From contig LARD01000006.1 in assembly GCA_000980375.1 (NCBI GenBank), positions 22,318-86,317 on the forward strand: a DNA stretch of 64,000 nt, in the 5' to 3' direction. Positions 51,200 to 58,895 of the stretch are shown in pieces. This DNA is from Clostridium sp. K4410.MGS-306 (GTDB taxonomy: Bacteria > Cyanobacteriota > Vampirovibrionia > Gastranaerophilales > Gastranaerophilaceae). The position numbers and the translations under genes were made by a program. How positions within the stretch are numbered: position 1 is the stretch's first letter; every line of letters begins with the position of its first letter. The notes below the pieces were generated by a model. The model did not search any database and was not told where the DNA came from. It saw nothing but the letters and a program-made list of their open reading frames with translations.

Positions 51200-52058
51200 T
51201 GTCTTCTATCTCCTTAAGAGCATCTTGCTCTTCTTTGCTAAGGTGGAATATTTCAGATTCATCAGGAAACGCTCCTGTTGTAACATCAGAAATATAGCCC
51301 ATTGCAGCATTTTCTATAACACTTTTTAAATCAGCATATCTTCTTGCAAATTTAGGTTTAAAATCCGAAAACTTGCCAAGTATATCATCTGCAACCAGAA
51401 CCTGCCCATCTGTATATCTTCCTGCACCGATGCCGATTGTGGCAATTTTCAAGTTTTTGGATATCAATGCAGCAGATTCTTCAGGAACCATTTCCAACAC
51501 AACGGAAAAAGCACCTGCCTCTTGAAGTTTGCGTGCTTGATTTAATATAAACCTTGTATTTTCTGCAGACTTGCCCTGTACTTTGTAACCGCCCAGTACA
51601 TTCAAATATTGAGGTGTAAAACCAAGATGCCCCATCACAGGAATACCTGATTCTACGCATCTTTTGACTACTGTTAGGATATAATCTGTTGCTCCTTCCA
51701 ATTTTACTGCATAAGCACCAGCTCTGACCAACTCTCCTGCATTTTTTACAGCTTCCTCAACACTTGTGTGATAACTCATAAACGGCATATCAGCTATGAT
51801 CATAGAACGTTTAGCCCCTCTGGCAACGGCTGCTGTAAAAACCTTCATATCTGTCATTGTAACGTGCTGTGTGGATTCATAACCCAGCACGACCATTCCA
51901 ACAGAGTCGCCAACAAGTATGGCATCTACACCTGCATTGTCAAAGTACTTTGCCGTAGAGCAGTCATACGCAGTGAGCATTGTTATCTTTTCATTATTTT
52001 CTTTTTTTTTGAAGAATGTGTTAACAGTTACATCTTTTAATTTAGTTTCGACTGACAT
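51180..52058 (-). CDS. panB: 3-methyl-2-oxobutanoate hydroxymethyltransferase
   Basis: A 292-residue TIM-barrel enzyme making ketopantoate from 2-oxoisovalerate and methylene-tetrahydrofolate. Family motifs are MLTAYDCSTAKYFDNAGVDA (about 27-46), VGDSVGMVVLGYESTQHVTM with the metal ligand Asp, GLTPQ-like GHLGFTPQYLNVLGGYKVQG, and the C-terminal IGIGAGRYTDGQVLVADDIL. AGGTGA lies 5 bases upstream. The order ycsF-like, yvcK, panB, panC, membrane protein on one strand with short gaps suggests one transcript. Its substrate comes from the valine pathway (ilvC at 15089). Confidence 0.97.
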   Translation of the reverse strand: MSVETKLKDVTVNTFFKKKENNEKITMLTAYDCSTAKYFDNAGVDAILVGDSVGMVVLGYESTQHVTMTDMKVFTAAVARGAKRSMIIADMPFMSYHTSVEEAVKNAGELVRAGAYAVKLEGATDYILTVVKRCVESGIPVMGHLGFTPQYLNVLGGYKVQGKSAENTRFILNQARKLQEAGAFSVVLEMVPEESAALISKNLKIATIGIGAGRYTDGQVLVADDILGKFSDFKPKFARRYADLKSVIENAAMGYISDVTTGAFPDESEIFHLSKEEQDALKEIEDNEYNRC

Positions 52059-52066
52059 AATATCAC

Positions 52067-53392
52067 CTACTTTTTAGCTTTATCTTTTGCCCTCAACTGT
52101 TTTTTGTACCAGTATTCAATTGCTCTGGCCAAACGAGAAGGACTGTGGCGCACGTATTTTTGGTCATTTTCTTCATATAATCTAGTACTTACGACATTAA
52201 TATTCTTTGCCTTGATTGTATCAACATCAACCACAACAGGGAAAGAATCAGATTTTTCATAGTCAGGAGATAAATCATCAGGCAAAGAGTTATTAACAAG
52301 CATTGCCTGCACCATATTGGGATATCCTGCATGATCTAATATTGCCTGTATATGGTCTGCTGCGGAATAACCTGTTGTTTCTCCGGGCTGTGTCATTATG
52401 TTGCAAACATATATTTTTTTTGCAGATGATTTTGAAATTGCTTCTGAAATTTCTTTTATGAGCAAATTGGGAATAACACTTGTATACAAACTTCCCGGGC
52501 CAAGAATAATCAAGTCAGCTTCCTTTATAGCCTGAATAACCTCCGGTAAAGGTTTGCAATTTGCAGGTGTTGTAAAAAGACGTTTTATTTTCTTTCCTGT
52601 TTCAGGAATATTGGATTCACCTTCAACTATTGTACCGTCTTCCATCTCTGCTGATAACTTCATATCATCCAGAGTAGAAGGCAATACACGGCCTCTGATA
52701 TTTAATACCTTGGCAGACTCTTGTACAGCGCGTACCATATTACCGGTAATTGAACATAACGCAGTCAAGAACAGATTGCCAAAGCTGTGGCCTTCAAGAC
52801 CTTCACCTGTTTTAAAACGATATTGGAAAAGTTTTGTTACAAGGTCTTCATCATCAGCAAGTGCCGCAATACAGTTACGAATATCTCCAGGTGGCAAAAC
52901 ACCCATTTCGTGTCTTAAACGGCCCGAGCTGCCGCCATCATCACCAACAGTAACAACAGCTGTTATGTTATTTGTAATTTTTTTAATACCCTTAAGCATT
53001 GTTGAAAGGCCTGTACCGCCGCCGACAGCAACAATTTTTGGACCGTAGTTTAGTTTTCTTCTTTTATATAAAGATTCCAAAAGAGCATGCCTGTCACGTT
53101 CTTCTGTCAAATCAAGGATCGAATAATTTGTATTTTTCCAACCTTTTAAAAAGATATACGCACCGGCAAGCAAAAGTATTACACCTAAAAACTCCTGATT
53201 AACTGTAACTGCAATATATTTGAGTATGCCAACAGCAAAGTAAACAGGTCTCATATTAAATAAAACACAAAGCCCAAGAAGCGCTATTATCGTTCCGATA
53301 ATAATAAGACCAAACCATCTTTTTACCTGCAATCCCGGTAATAGCCATCCTGCATCTTTAGGCATTCTAATTTTATATAAAATCTTTTTCAA
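52067..53392 (-). CDS. YvcK/CofD-like gluconeogenesis-factor protein with N-terminal membrane helices
   Basis: A 441-residue protein of the YvcK (UPF0052) family, which in Bacillus binds UDP-GlcNAc and is needed for growth on gluconeogenic carbon and for cell-wall control. Motifs are KIVAVGGGTGLSTMLKGIKK (about 121-140), VTVGDDGGSSGRLRHEMGVL PPGDIRNC in sequence, and LILGPGSLYTSVIPNLLI. Residues 1-110 contain two membrane helices (about 30-52 and 60-82), so it is membrane-anchored, as in several Gram-negative and cyanobacterial relatives. Translation appears to begin at TTG (53392) 7 bases after GGGAG; an ATG just upstream leads to an immediate stop. Confidence 0.9.
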   Translation of the reverse strand: MKKILYKIRMPKDAGWLLPGLQVKRWFGLIIIGTIIALLGLCVLFNMRPVYFAVGILKYIAVTVNQEFLGVILLLAGAYIFLKGWKNTNYSILDLTEERDRHALLESLYKRRKLNYGPKIVAVGGGTGLSTMLKGIKKITNNITAVVTVGDDGGSSGRLRHEMGVLPPGDIRNCIAALADDEDLVTKLFQYRFKTGEGLEGHSFGNLFLTALCSITGNMVRAVQESAKVLNIRGRVLPSTLDDMKLSAEMEDGTIVEGESNIPETGKKIKRLFTTPANCKPLPEVIQAIKEADLIILGPGSLYTSVIPNLLIKEISEAISKSSAKKIYVCNIMTQPGETTGYSAADHIQAILDHAGYPNMVQAMLVNNSLPDDLSPDYEKSDSFPVVVDVDTIKAKNINVVSTRLYEENDQKYVRHSPSRLARAIEYWYKKQLRAKDKAKK

Positions 53393-53420
53393 AACATTTC
53401 TCCCTGTTAACCTGTTTTAT

Positions 53421-54101
53421 TTAGTCGACCCAGCCGGATGAAACAACATTGTTGAAATTCACCGGTCTTGCGTTTGCAAATTCTTTTACACTTTCCATCA
53501 AAGATTTTACGTTCTCTGCTGCGGTGTGAAAATGTATTGTATCCGGCATTTTATTACTTTCAATCAGCTCTTTTAGCGCTGACACAGAATCCTCATTTTC
53601 TACAATAAATTCTTTGGCAATATTCATACCGGTTTCTTGTGCGGCCTGATTAAATACCTCACTATCAGGGCCGTATAAGACAAACCACCGGTTGAATTTT
53701 TTAACAGAGTTGGCAAAATTTAGAGCAAACTCTTTGTTTGTGTTTAACAATTGATACATTAGCCCATGTGGTCTTACATGCTCAATATTCAAGCTGTATG
53801 CTTTTGCAAAAGCTGAAATTGCACCAAGCTGGTAAAGAACAACTGCTTCGATTTCTTCAGAACTTAATGCAGCAGGGTCATTAACAGACTCCTTGAACCC
53901 GATTAAAGCTCCAAGAACTTTACTTTTAAATTTACAGTTTTCAACCGCCTGTTTCATACTCAGTGGGTTGCCGCTGTGCACACCACAGGCAATATTAACA
54001 GAGCTCACTTCTTCAATAAGCTCATTGATTGTATCTGCATTTTGGTCATTTTGGGCCAAATCAATATTGAAATCCACCCATTTTTTATTATTTTCTTCCA
54101 T
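53421..54101 (-). CDS. Divergent LamB/YcsF (PxpA-like) protein
   Basis: A 226-residue protein clearly related to the 5-oxoprolinase subunit PxpA: VDFNIDLAQN at the start, SSVNIACGVHSGNPLSMKQA (about 33-52), YQLGAISAFAKAYSLNIEHV and VRPHGLMYQLL. However, several usually conserved pieces are missing: the N-terminal GE after the Asp, the GAHP...PD metal-site stretch (here GALIGFKE), the DRxY loop, and the C-terminal CxHGD (here HFHTAAE). It is therefore probably not an active 5-oxoprolinase, and no pxpB/pxpC is nearby. GGAG precedes the ATG. First gene of the run to 49412. Confidence 0.75.
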   Translation of the reverse strand: MEENNKKWVDFNIDLAQNDQNADTINELIEEVSSVNIACGVHSGNPLSMKQAVENCKFKSKVLGALIGFKESVNDPAALSSEEIEAVVLYQLGAISAFAKAYSLNIEHVRPHGLMYQLLNTNKEFALNFANSVKKFNRWFVLYGPDSEVFNQAAQETGMNIAKEFIVENEDSVSALKELIESNKMPDTIHFHTAAENVKSLMESVKEFANARPVNFNNVVSSGWVD

Positions 54102-54209
54102 TAAAGAACTCCAACTCCAAATCCGGTTTACAAATTAAATTATAACTCAACAAATTTGTTAGTCTACAACTTAAAAATTAAGAATTGATAAAGAGATACA
54201 TTATAAAAG

Positions 54210-54240
54210 TTGAAAATTTGAGATTTAATGTTATTATAAA
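54210..54240 (+). promoter_or_regulatory. Candidate promoter for rimP-nusA
   Basis: TTGAAA at 54210-54215, followed after 16 bases by TATTAT (54232-54237) or after 19 by TATAAA (54235-54240). Transcription would begin near 54245, just before the hairpin at 54251. Confidence 0.5.
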
Positions 54241-54250
54241 TATGTTAGGC

Positions 54251-54280
54251 AAAAGAAACGGCGTTCCCGTTTCTTTTTTA
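54251..54280 (+). promoter_or_regulatory. Terminator-like hairpin in the rimP-nusA leader
   Basis: AAAAGAAACGG (54251-54261) pairs perfectly with CCGTTTCTTTT (54267-54277), loop CGTTC, followed by TTA. There is no upstream plus-strand gene for it to terminate, so it must act on the rimP-nusA transcript itself. If transcription begins near 54245 the hairpin is at the extreme 5' end. Confidence 0.65.
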
Positions 54281-54296
54281 TTTATTGAGCAGGATT

Positions 54297-54785
54297 ATGG
54301 AATCTAAACACTTTAATAAAAATGAAATATTGGATAAACTTGTACCTCTCATTGACAATACAGCGATGAGATACAATCTTATTCCACTGGAAATTGACTT
54401 CACTAAGGAAAACGGAAAGTGGTTTTTGCGTATATTTCTATATAAAGAAGAGGGTGTCACTCTTGATGACTGTGAAAATGTTTCAAGAAGCTTAAATCCG
54501 TTTTTGGATGAATTAATACCGGTTAAATTTTATCTGGAAGTAAGCTCACCCGGATTGGATAGAAAACTTAAATCAGATAAAGAATATATTATTTTTCAGG
54601 GAAAACTTATAAACCTTAAGCTAAAAACACTGGTTGAAGGCACAGACGAAAAACAGTTTGTATGCAAAATTCTTGACTTTGACCCTGAAAACGGTTTAAA
54701 AGTACTCAAAACAGATGATAACAAGGAACTAGTTGTTCCAAAAGATAAAATACACAGAGCACAATTACATATAGAAGACATATAA
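54297..54785 (+). CDS. rimP: Ribosome maturation factor RimP
   Basis: A 162-residue protein for 30S subunit maturation. The N-terminal domain has YNLIPLEIDFTKENGKWFLR and IFLYKEEGVTLDDCENVSR, and the signature LEVSSPGLDRKLKSDKEY (about 80-97) with the conserved SSPGLDR. The C-terminal SH3-like domain ends before the nusA start by 13 bases, the standard gene order. The ATG at 54297 was preferred to a TTG four codons earlier; GCAGG lies just upstream. The leader carries a strong hairpin. Confidence 0.93.
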   Translation: MESKHFNKNEILDKLVPLIDNTAMRYNLIPLEIDFTKENGKWFLRIFLYKEEGVTLDDCENVSRSLNPFLDELIPVKFYLEVSSPGLDRKLKSDKEYIIFQGKLINLKLKTLVEGTDEKQFVCKILDFDPENGLKVLKTDDNKELVVPKDKIHRAQLHIEDI

Positions 54786-54798
54786 AAAGGAGAAAAAG

Positions 54799-56034
54799 AT
54801 GATTAAAATCGGTACGGCTCTTTTTGAAGCAACAGAAGAACTGGAAAGAGAAAAGGGGATTTCAAAAGAAGTAATTATTGAATCTTTAAAAGACGCGCTT
54901 GTTGCGGCTTATAAAAAACATATCAAAGTAAAAGAAGCACCGAATGTAGAAGCAATTCTTGATGAAGTAACAGGTGAAATCGGTGTTTTCAGAACAAAAC
55001 TCGTTGTAGAAAACGTTGAAGACGAAAACCTTGAAATTTCTTTGGAAGACGCAAAAGAAATCGACGACGAAGTAGAACTCGAAGACGAAGTTAAAATCGA
55101 AGTTACACCTGAAAACTTCGGCCGTATTGCAGCTCAATCAGCAAAACAGGTAATTACTCAAAGAATCAGAGAAGCTGAAAGAAAACTCGTTCTTGACGAA
55201 TTCCTTGAAAAGAAAGGTACACTCACTACAGGTATCATCCAACGTGTTGAAAATAGAAATGTATTTGTTAACATCGGCAAAACTGACGCAATTTTACCTT
55301 TCAGAGAACAAATACCTGGAGAATACTACAAACCCGGCAACAGAATCAGAGTATTTGTTCTTAACGTAAAAGAAACAAACAGATTGCCGCAGGTTATTGT
55401 TTCTCACGCTCACGCTGAAATTGTAAGAGAACTGTTCGAACTTGAGGTACCAGAAATCGAAGACGGCATTGTAGAAATTAAATCAATTGCCAGAGAAGCA
55501 GGCTTTAGAACAAAACTGGCTGTTCACTCAAACGACCCTGAAATCGATTCTGTAGGTGCTTGTATCGGGCCAAGAGGTTCAAGAATCCAAACTATTGTTG
55601 GTGAATTGAAAAACGAAAAAATCGATATCGTAAGATGGTCAGAAGATCCTGTAGAATACATTGTTAACGCATTGTCTCCTGCAAGAATCATCTCTGTAGA
55701 CATCCTCGCTGATGATGAAAATGCACATGAAGCTCTCGTTGTTGTACCTGACGACCAGTTGAGCCTGGCAATCGGCAGAGAAGGCCAGAACGTAAGACTT
55801 GCTCACAAACTTACAGGCTGGAAAATTGATATCAAAAACGAATCTCAAGCAGCTCAAGCTGAAGCAGCTTATCAGGCTCAATATGAAGAACAACCTGTTG
55901 AGGAAGAATATGTTGAAGAAACAATAGAAACAGAAGAAGAGCCTATCGTAGAAGAAGAATACGGCATTGATGCAGAAGACATGATGGAAGAAGTTCCTGA
56001 AGAAGAAGTCGAAGCTCAAGACGACGAAGAATAA
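54799..56034 (+). CDS. nusA: Transcription termination/antitermination factor NusA
   Basis: A 411-residue NusA. The N-terminal RNA polymerase-binding domain is about 1-125, S1 about 133-200 (GTLTTGIIQRVENRNVFVNI), KH1 about 230-280 (including SVGACIGPRGSRIQTIVGEL), and KH2 about 300-345 (VPDDQLSLAIGREGQNVRLA). After residue about 350 there is a strongly acidic tail (long Glu/Asp runs) instead of the C-terminal repeats of the E. coli protein. GGAG lies 8 bases before the ATG. Codons ending in C are more frequent here than in neighbouring genes, as for highly expressed genes. A strong terminator follows. Confidence 0.97.
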   Translation: MIKIGTALFEATEELEREKGISKEVIIESLKDALVAAYKKHIKVKEAPNVEAILDEVTGEIGVFRTKLVVENVEDENLEISLEDAKEIDDEVELEDEVKIEVTPENFGRIAAQSAKQVITQRIREAERKLVLDEFLEKKGTLTTGIIQRVENRNVFVNIGKTDAILPFREQIPGEYYKPGNRIRVFVLNVKETNRLPQVIVSHAHAEIVRELFELEVPEIEDGIVEIKSIAREAGFRTKLAVHSNDPEIDSVGACIGPRGSRIQTIVGELKNEKIDIVRWSEDPVEYIVNALSPARIISVDILADDENAHEALVVVPDDQLSLAIGREGQNVRLAHKLTGWKIDIKNESQAAQAEAAYQAQYEEQPVEEEYVEETIETEEEPIVEEEYGIDAEDMMEEVPEEEVEAQDDEE

Positions 56035-56055
56035 GGATGGTTATCTAATCATAAC

Positions 56056-56084
56056 AAAAAGAGTACCTTAAAGGTACTCTTTTT
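56056..56084. terminator. Bidirectional terminator after nusA
   Basis: AAAAAGAGTACC pairs with GGTACTCTTTTT around a small TTAAA-type loop, with T tracts on the plus strand (TTTTTT) and, through the A run, on the minus strand. It ends the rimP-nusA operon and abuts the stop of the convergent 70-residue gene. Confidence 0.85.
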
Positions 56085-56296
56085 TACTTCTGAATAAAAG
56101 ATTTTAATATGTTTTCAAGATCTCTTTTTTTCTGATCCTGTATTTGTGCATTAAAAGAGTCTATCATAAACTCTACTATATCTGTATCAGGAATCCCTTT
56201 CAACTCAACTTTATTTTGATGATTTGCAGGTTGAACTCTTTTTTTAGCAGCTGCACGCACTACTGAATCTATAATATGTGTTTTTTTGACTCTCAT
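56084..56296 (-). CDS. Hypothetical 70-residue protein
   Basis: A small basic protein, starting MRVKKTHIIDSVVRAAAKKR and ending with a helix QKKRDLENILKSFIQK. There is no recognised domain or signal. AAAGG lies about 10 bases before the ATG. It starts 23 bases after the U32 gene stop on the same strand, so it may be co-transcribed. Confidence 0.5.
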   Translation of the reverse strand: MRVKKTHIIDSVVRAAAKKRVQPANHQNKVELKGIPDTDIVEFMIDSFNAQIQDQKKRDLENILKSFIQK

Positions 56297-56319
56297 ATAT
56301 ATAAAACCTTTCTATAAAA

Positions 56320-58134
56320 TTAAATATCTGTAATTTCTATTTTCATAATACATTTTTTACAATCAAAATTGAGCGGGTATTTTTTACCATATTCATCAAT
56401 TAAAAATAGCTTTCTTGTGTCTTTGTTCTTTTTAAGACAAATACCAGCAAAATCCCTTAAACAGTGTTTTGTCTTCATAAGCGTAATATTTGGGCATTTT
56501 GTATGCTCAGGTGCCCATTGTTTTCCCAATTGTTTTATATTACAGCCGCATTTTTCATAAAAATCTTTTGCTTTTGTATTAGAGATATTAAACGAATAAT
56601 CAAGCACATTAAATGGATAATCTTTATACTCAATCTTTGTATCACGTCTTTGGAATTTATAATTTTTTTTAGATTTTAAAACAAGTTGGTTTACAGCAAC
56701 ACGTCTTATTTCATTTAACTTGGAGACAGGGATAAAAAGGTTAAATGCTTCATCAATAACTGTTTCTTTGGCAAAGAATTCTGTGTGTCCCAATTTAGCA
56801 AGCTGTTTTGCTATTGTATCTTTTGCCTTTTCAATATTATTAGCTGTTTCAAAATTTTCTTTATACTCATATGTAATTTGATTGTTATCAAAAGATTTAA
56901 TAACTATTTTTTTATTGTCAGCAAATATCTTTACGGGTATTTTTCTTTTAAACTCTGCTGAATTTAATGATTTATAGAACAACGAATCATAATTTCTATA
57001 TAAAACTGTTCCCTGTTTTATGGAAGAAGCATCCAGCACTTCTATTGCGGTTTTGTTAACGGTTTTTACGGTTGTGCCTGTCAAGTCATTGTTTCTATCA
57101 AAATAAGCAAGCCTATCACCTGGGTTAAGGTTGTGTTTTGAATCAATAACAACACTTTTCCCTTTGACTGATTTTACTGTTCCTATTTTTTCCCCCATAA
57201 ACTTTGGAGTCAGAGGGTTAATAAAATTTTTTCTTTTTCCGTCAAAGTAGAAATTTGTATAGCCTCTATTAAAAGTCTTATCAGGATTTGGCACAAAGGA
57301 AGTTATGATTTCGCCTTCAGAAGCTTTTAGTGTTTTTGAAATACTGTCAATTGCCTGTCTGTAATAAGAAACAACATTTGTAACATACTCTTTGTCTTTG
57401 AGTCTGCCTTCAATTTTTAAAGAAGTAACACCTGCGCAGATAAGCTCTTTCAAATGAGCAGACAGGTTGTTGTCTTTCATAGAAAGCAGATATTGTTTTT
57501 CCAGCAGAACATTCCCCCTGTCATCAACAAGAGAATATTTTCTCCTGCAGGGTTGAGCGCATTCTCCTCTGTTTGCGCTCCTGCCTCCGACATAATTACT
57601 AAAATAGCATTGTCCGCTGTAGCTTACGCAAAGTGCGCCATGTACAAAAACTTCGGTTTCAATATCAACATTTTCAGTTACATTTTTTATTTCTTTTAAA
57701 GAATACTCTCTTGGGAGAACAACTCTTTCTACATTGAGCTGCTTTAAAAATTTTATCTTGTCTAAAGAATCATTGTTGCACTGGGTGCTGGCATGCAGGG
57801 CAATCGGCGGGAGATTCATTTCAAAAAAAGAAAAATCCTGAAAGATAACAGCGTCAACACCAATTTTATAAAGCTGCCAAATCAGTTTTTCAACATCATC
57901 AAGTTCATTATCAAAAATTATTGTGTTAACAGTTACATAAATTTTTACCAGAAATTTATGTGCATATTCAACAATTTCTTTAATATCTTCAATTGAATTA
58001 CCGGCCTTTTTGCGCGCGCCGAAAGACTCTGCACCGAGGTAAACAGCATCTGCGCCAGCATTTATTGCCGCAAAAGCACACTCTTTATTTTTTGCCGGAG
58101 CCAGCAGTTCAATTTTCTTATCAGTAATAATCAT
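56320..58134 (-). CDS. U32-family peptidase/hydroxylase-like protein with DUF3656-type region
   Basis: A 604-residue protein of the U32 family. It starts with KIELLAPAKNKECAFAAINA and GADAVYLGAESFGARKKAGN, and carries the family signature HGALCVSYSGQCYFSNYVGG followed by RSANRGECAQPCRRKY (about residues 165-200) with the cysteines that in relatives bind an Fe-S cluster. U32 members include RlhA and TrhP-like proteins that hydroxylate rRNA or tRNA with prephenate-derived chemistry, so a peptidase role is doubtful. The C-terminal third, with a late cysteine group (CGCNIKQ, CPNITLMKTKHCLRDFAGIC and FDCKKCIMK), is a further domain. Complete. Confidence 0.87.
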   Translation of the reverse strand: MIITDKKIELLAPAKNKECAFAAINAGADAVYLGAESFGARKKAGNSIEDIKEIVEYAHKFLVKIYVTVNTIIFDNELDDVEKLIWQLYKIGVDAVIFQDFSFFEMNLPPIALHASTQCNNDSLDKIKFLKQLNVERVVLPREYSLKEIKNVTENVDIETEVFVHGALCVSYSGQCYFSNYVGGRSANRGECAQPCRRKYSLVDDRGNVLLEKQYLLSMKDNNLSAHLKELICAGVTSLKIEGRLKDKEYVTNVVSYYRQAIDSISKTLKASEGEIITSFVPNPDKTFNRGYTNFYFDGKRKNFINPLTPKFMGEKIGTVKSVKGKSVVIDSKHNLNPGDRLAYFDRNNDLTGTTVKTVNKTAIEVLDASSIKQGTVLYRNYDSLFYKSLNSAEFKRKIPVKIFADNKKIVIKSFDNNQITYEYKENFETANNIEKAKDTIAKQLAKLGHTEFFAKETVIDEAFNLFIPVSKLNEIRRVAVNQLVLKSKKNYKFQRRDTKIEYKDYPFNVLDYSFNISNTKAKDFYEKCGCNIKQLGKQWAPEHTKCPNITLMKTKHCLRDFAGICLKKNKDTRKLFLIDEYGKKYPLNFDCKKCIMKIEITDI

Positions 58135-58176
58135 TACAAAAATTATACAATAAATAAAAAAATTCTCTCAAAAGTG

Positions 58177-58205
58177 GTGACAATTCCGTATGTTTTTATT
58201 ACGAT
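58177..58205 (+). promoter_or_regulatory. Candidate promoter for rplI
   Basis: GTGACA (58177-58182) and TACGAT (58200-58205) are 17 bases apart, ahead of the rplI ribosome binding site AAGGAG. The leader would be about 35 bases. Confidence 0.5.
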
Positions 58206-58245
58206 AATGTTAAACTCGATAATAATGCACAAAGGAGAATAAAAA

Positions 58246-58749
58246 ATGCAAGTTATTTTAAGAAAAGACGTACAAAACGTTGGCGAAGCAGGCGATGTTG
58301 TAACAGTTAAAGACGGTTACGCAAGAAACTTTTTGATTCCTCAAAATGTTGCAGAAATCGCTACAGCAGGCGCTTTAAAAAACAGAGAACAAAATTTGGC
58401 AAGAATCAAAGCTAAACAAGAAAAACTTCATCAGGAAGCTCTTGAATTGGCTCAAAGAATTGAAGCTCTTGAAAAATTAGAATTATCAGCAAGAGCCGGT
58501 GAATCAGGTAAATTATTCGGTACAATCACTACTAAAAAATTAGCAGAAGAATTAAACGCTAAATTAGGTACATCTATTGACAGAAAAATCATTTCTTTAG
58601 ATGCTGCTATCAACAAAGTTGGTGAATTCAGAATGTTAATTAAATTGACTTCTAAAGTTAAAACTGAATTACCTGTTATCGTTACAGCTTCTGAAATACT
58701 TCAATCAGAAATAGAAGAAGCTCCGGAAACTGAAGAAGCTGCTGAATAA
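58246..58749 (+). CDS. rplI: 50S ribosomal protein L9
   Basis: A 167-residue L9. It starts MQVILRKDVQNVGEAGDVVT and continues VKDGYARNFLIPQNVAEIAT, the conserved 23S-binding N-terminal domain. A long connecting helix (about 45-75, Lys/Glu/Leu-rich) leads to the C-terminal domain with LFGTITTKKLAEEL. The last 15 residues (ALES-type acidic tail EEAPETEEAAE) extend beyond the usual length of about 150. AAGGAG lies 8 bases before the ATG. It is monocistronic here, without rpsR or rpsF neighbours. Confidence 0.97.
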   Translation: MQVILRKDVQNVGEAGDVVTVKDGYARNFLIPQNVAEIATAGALKNREQNLARIKAKQEKLHQEALELAQRIEALEKLELSARAGESGKLFGTITTKKLAEELNAKLGTSIDRKIISLDAAINKVGEFRMLIKLTSKVKTELPVIVTASEILQSEIEEAPETEEAAE

Positions 58750-58767
58750 TAAATTATTTATCAAATT

Positions 58768-58803
58768 AAAAATACTCGCTTTTATATGAGCGGGTATTTT
58801 TTT
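58768..58803 (+). terminator. Intrinsic terminator after rplI
   Basis: AAAAATACTCGCT (58768-58780) pairs with AGCGGGTATTTTT (58789-58801), one G-U pair, loop of 8, then further T. Confidence 0.87.
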
Positions 58804-58895
58804 GTTAATAAAAATTAACATAATATGATTTTAAGACAAGAAACCGCACTAATCTGTTTTTATTATAATAAGTGGAAGGTATTTACAGGTAGAAT

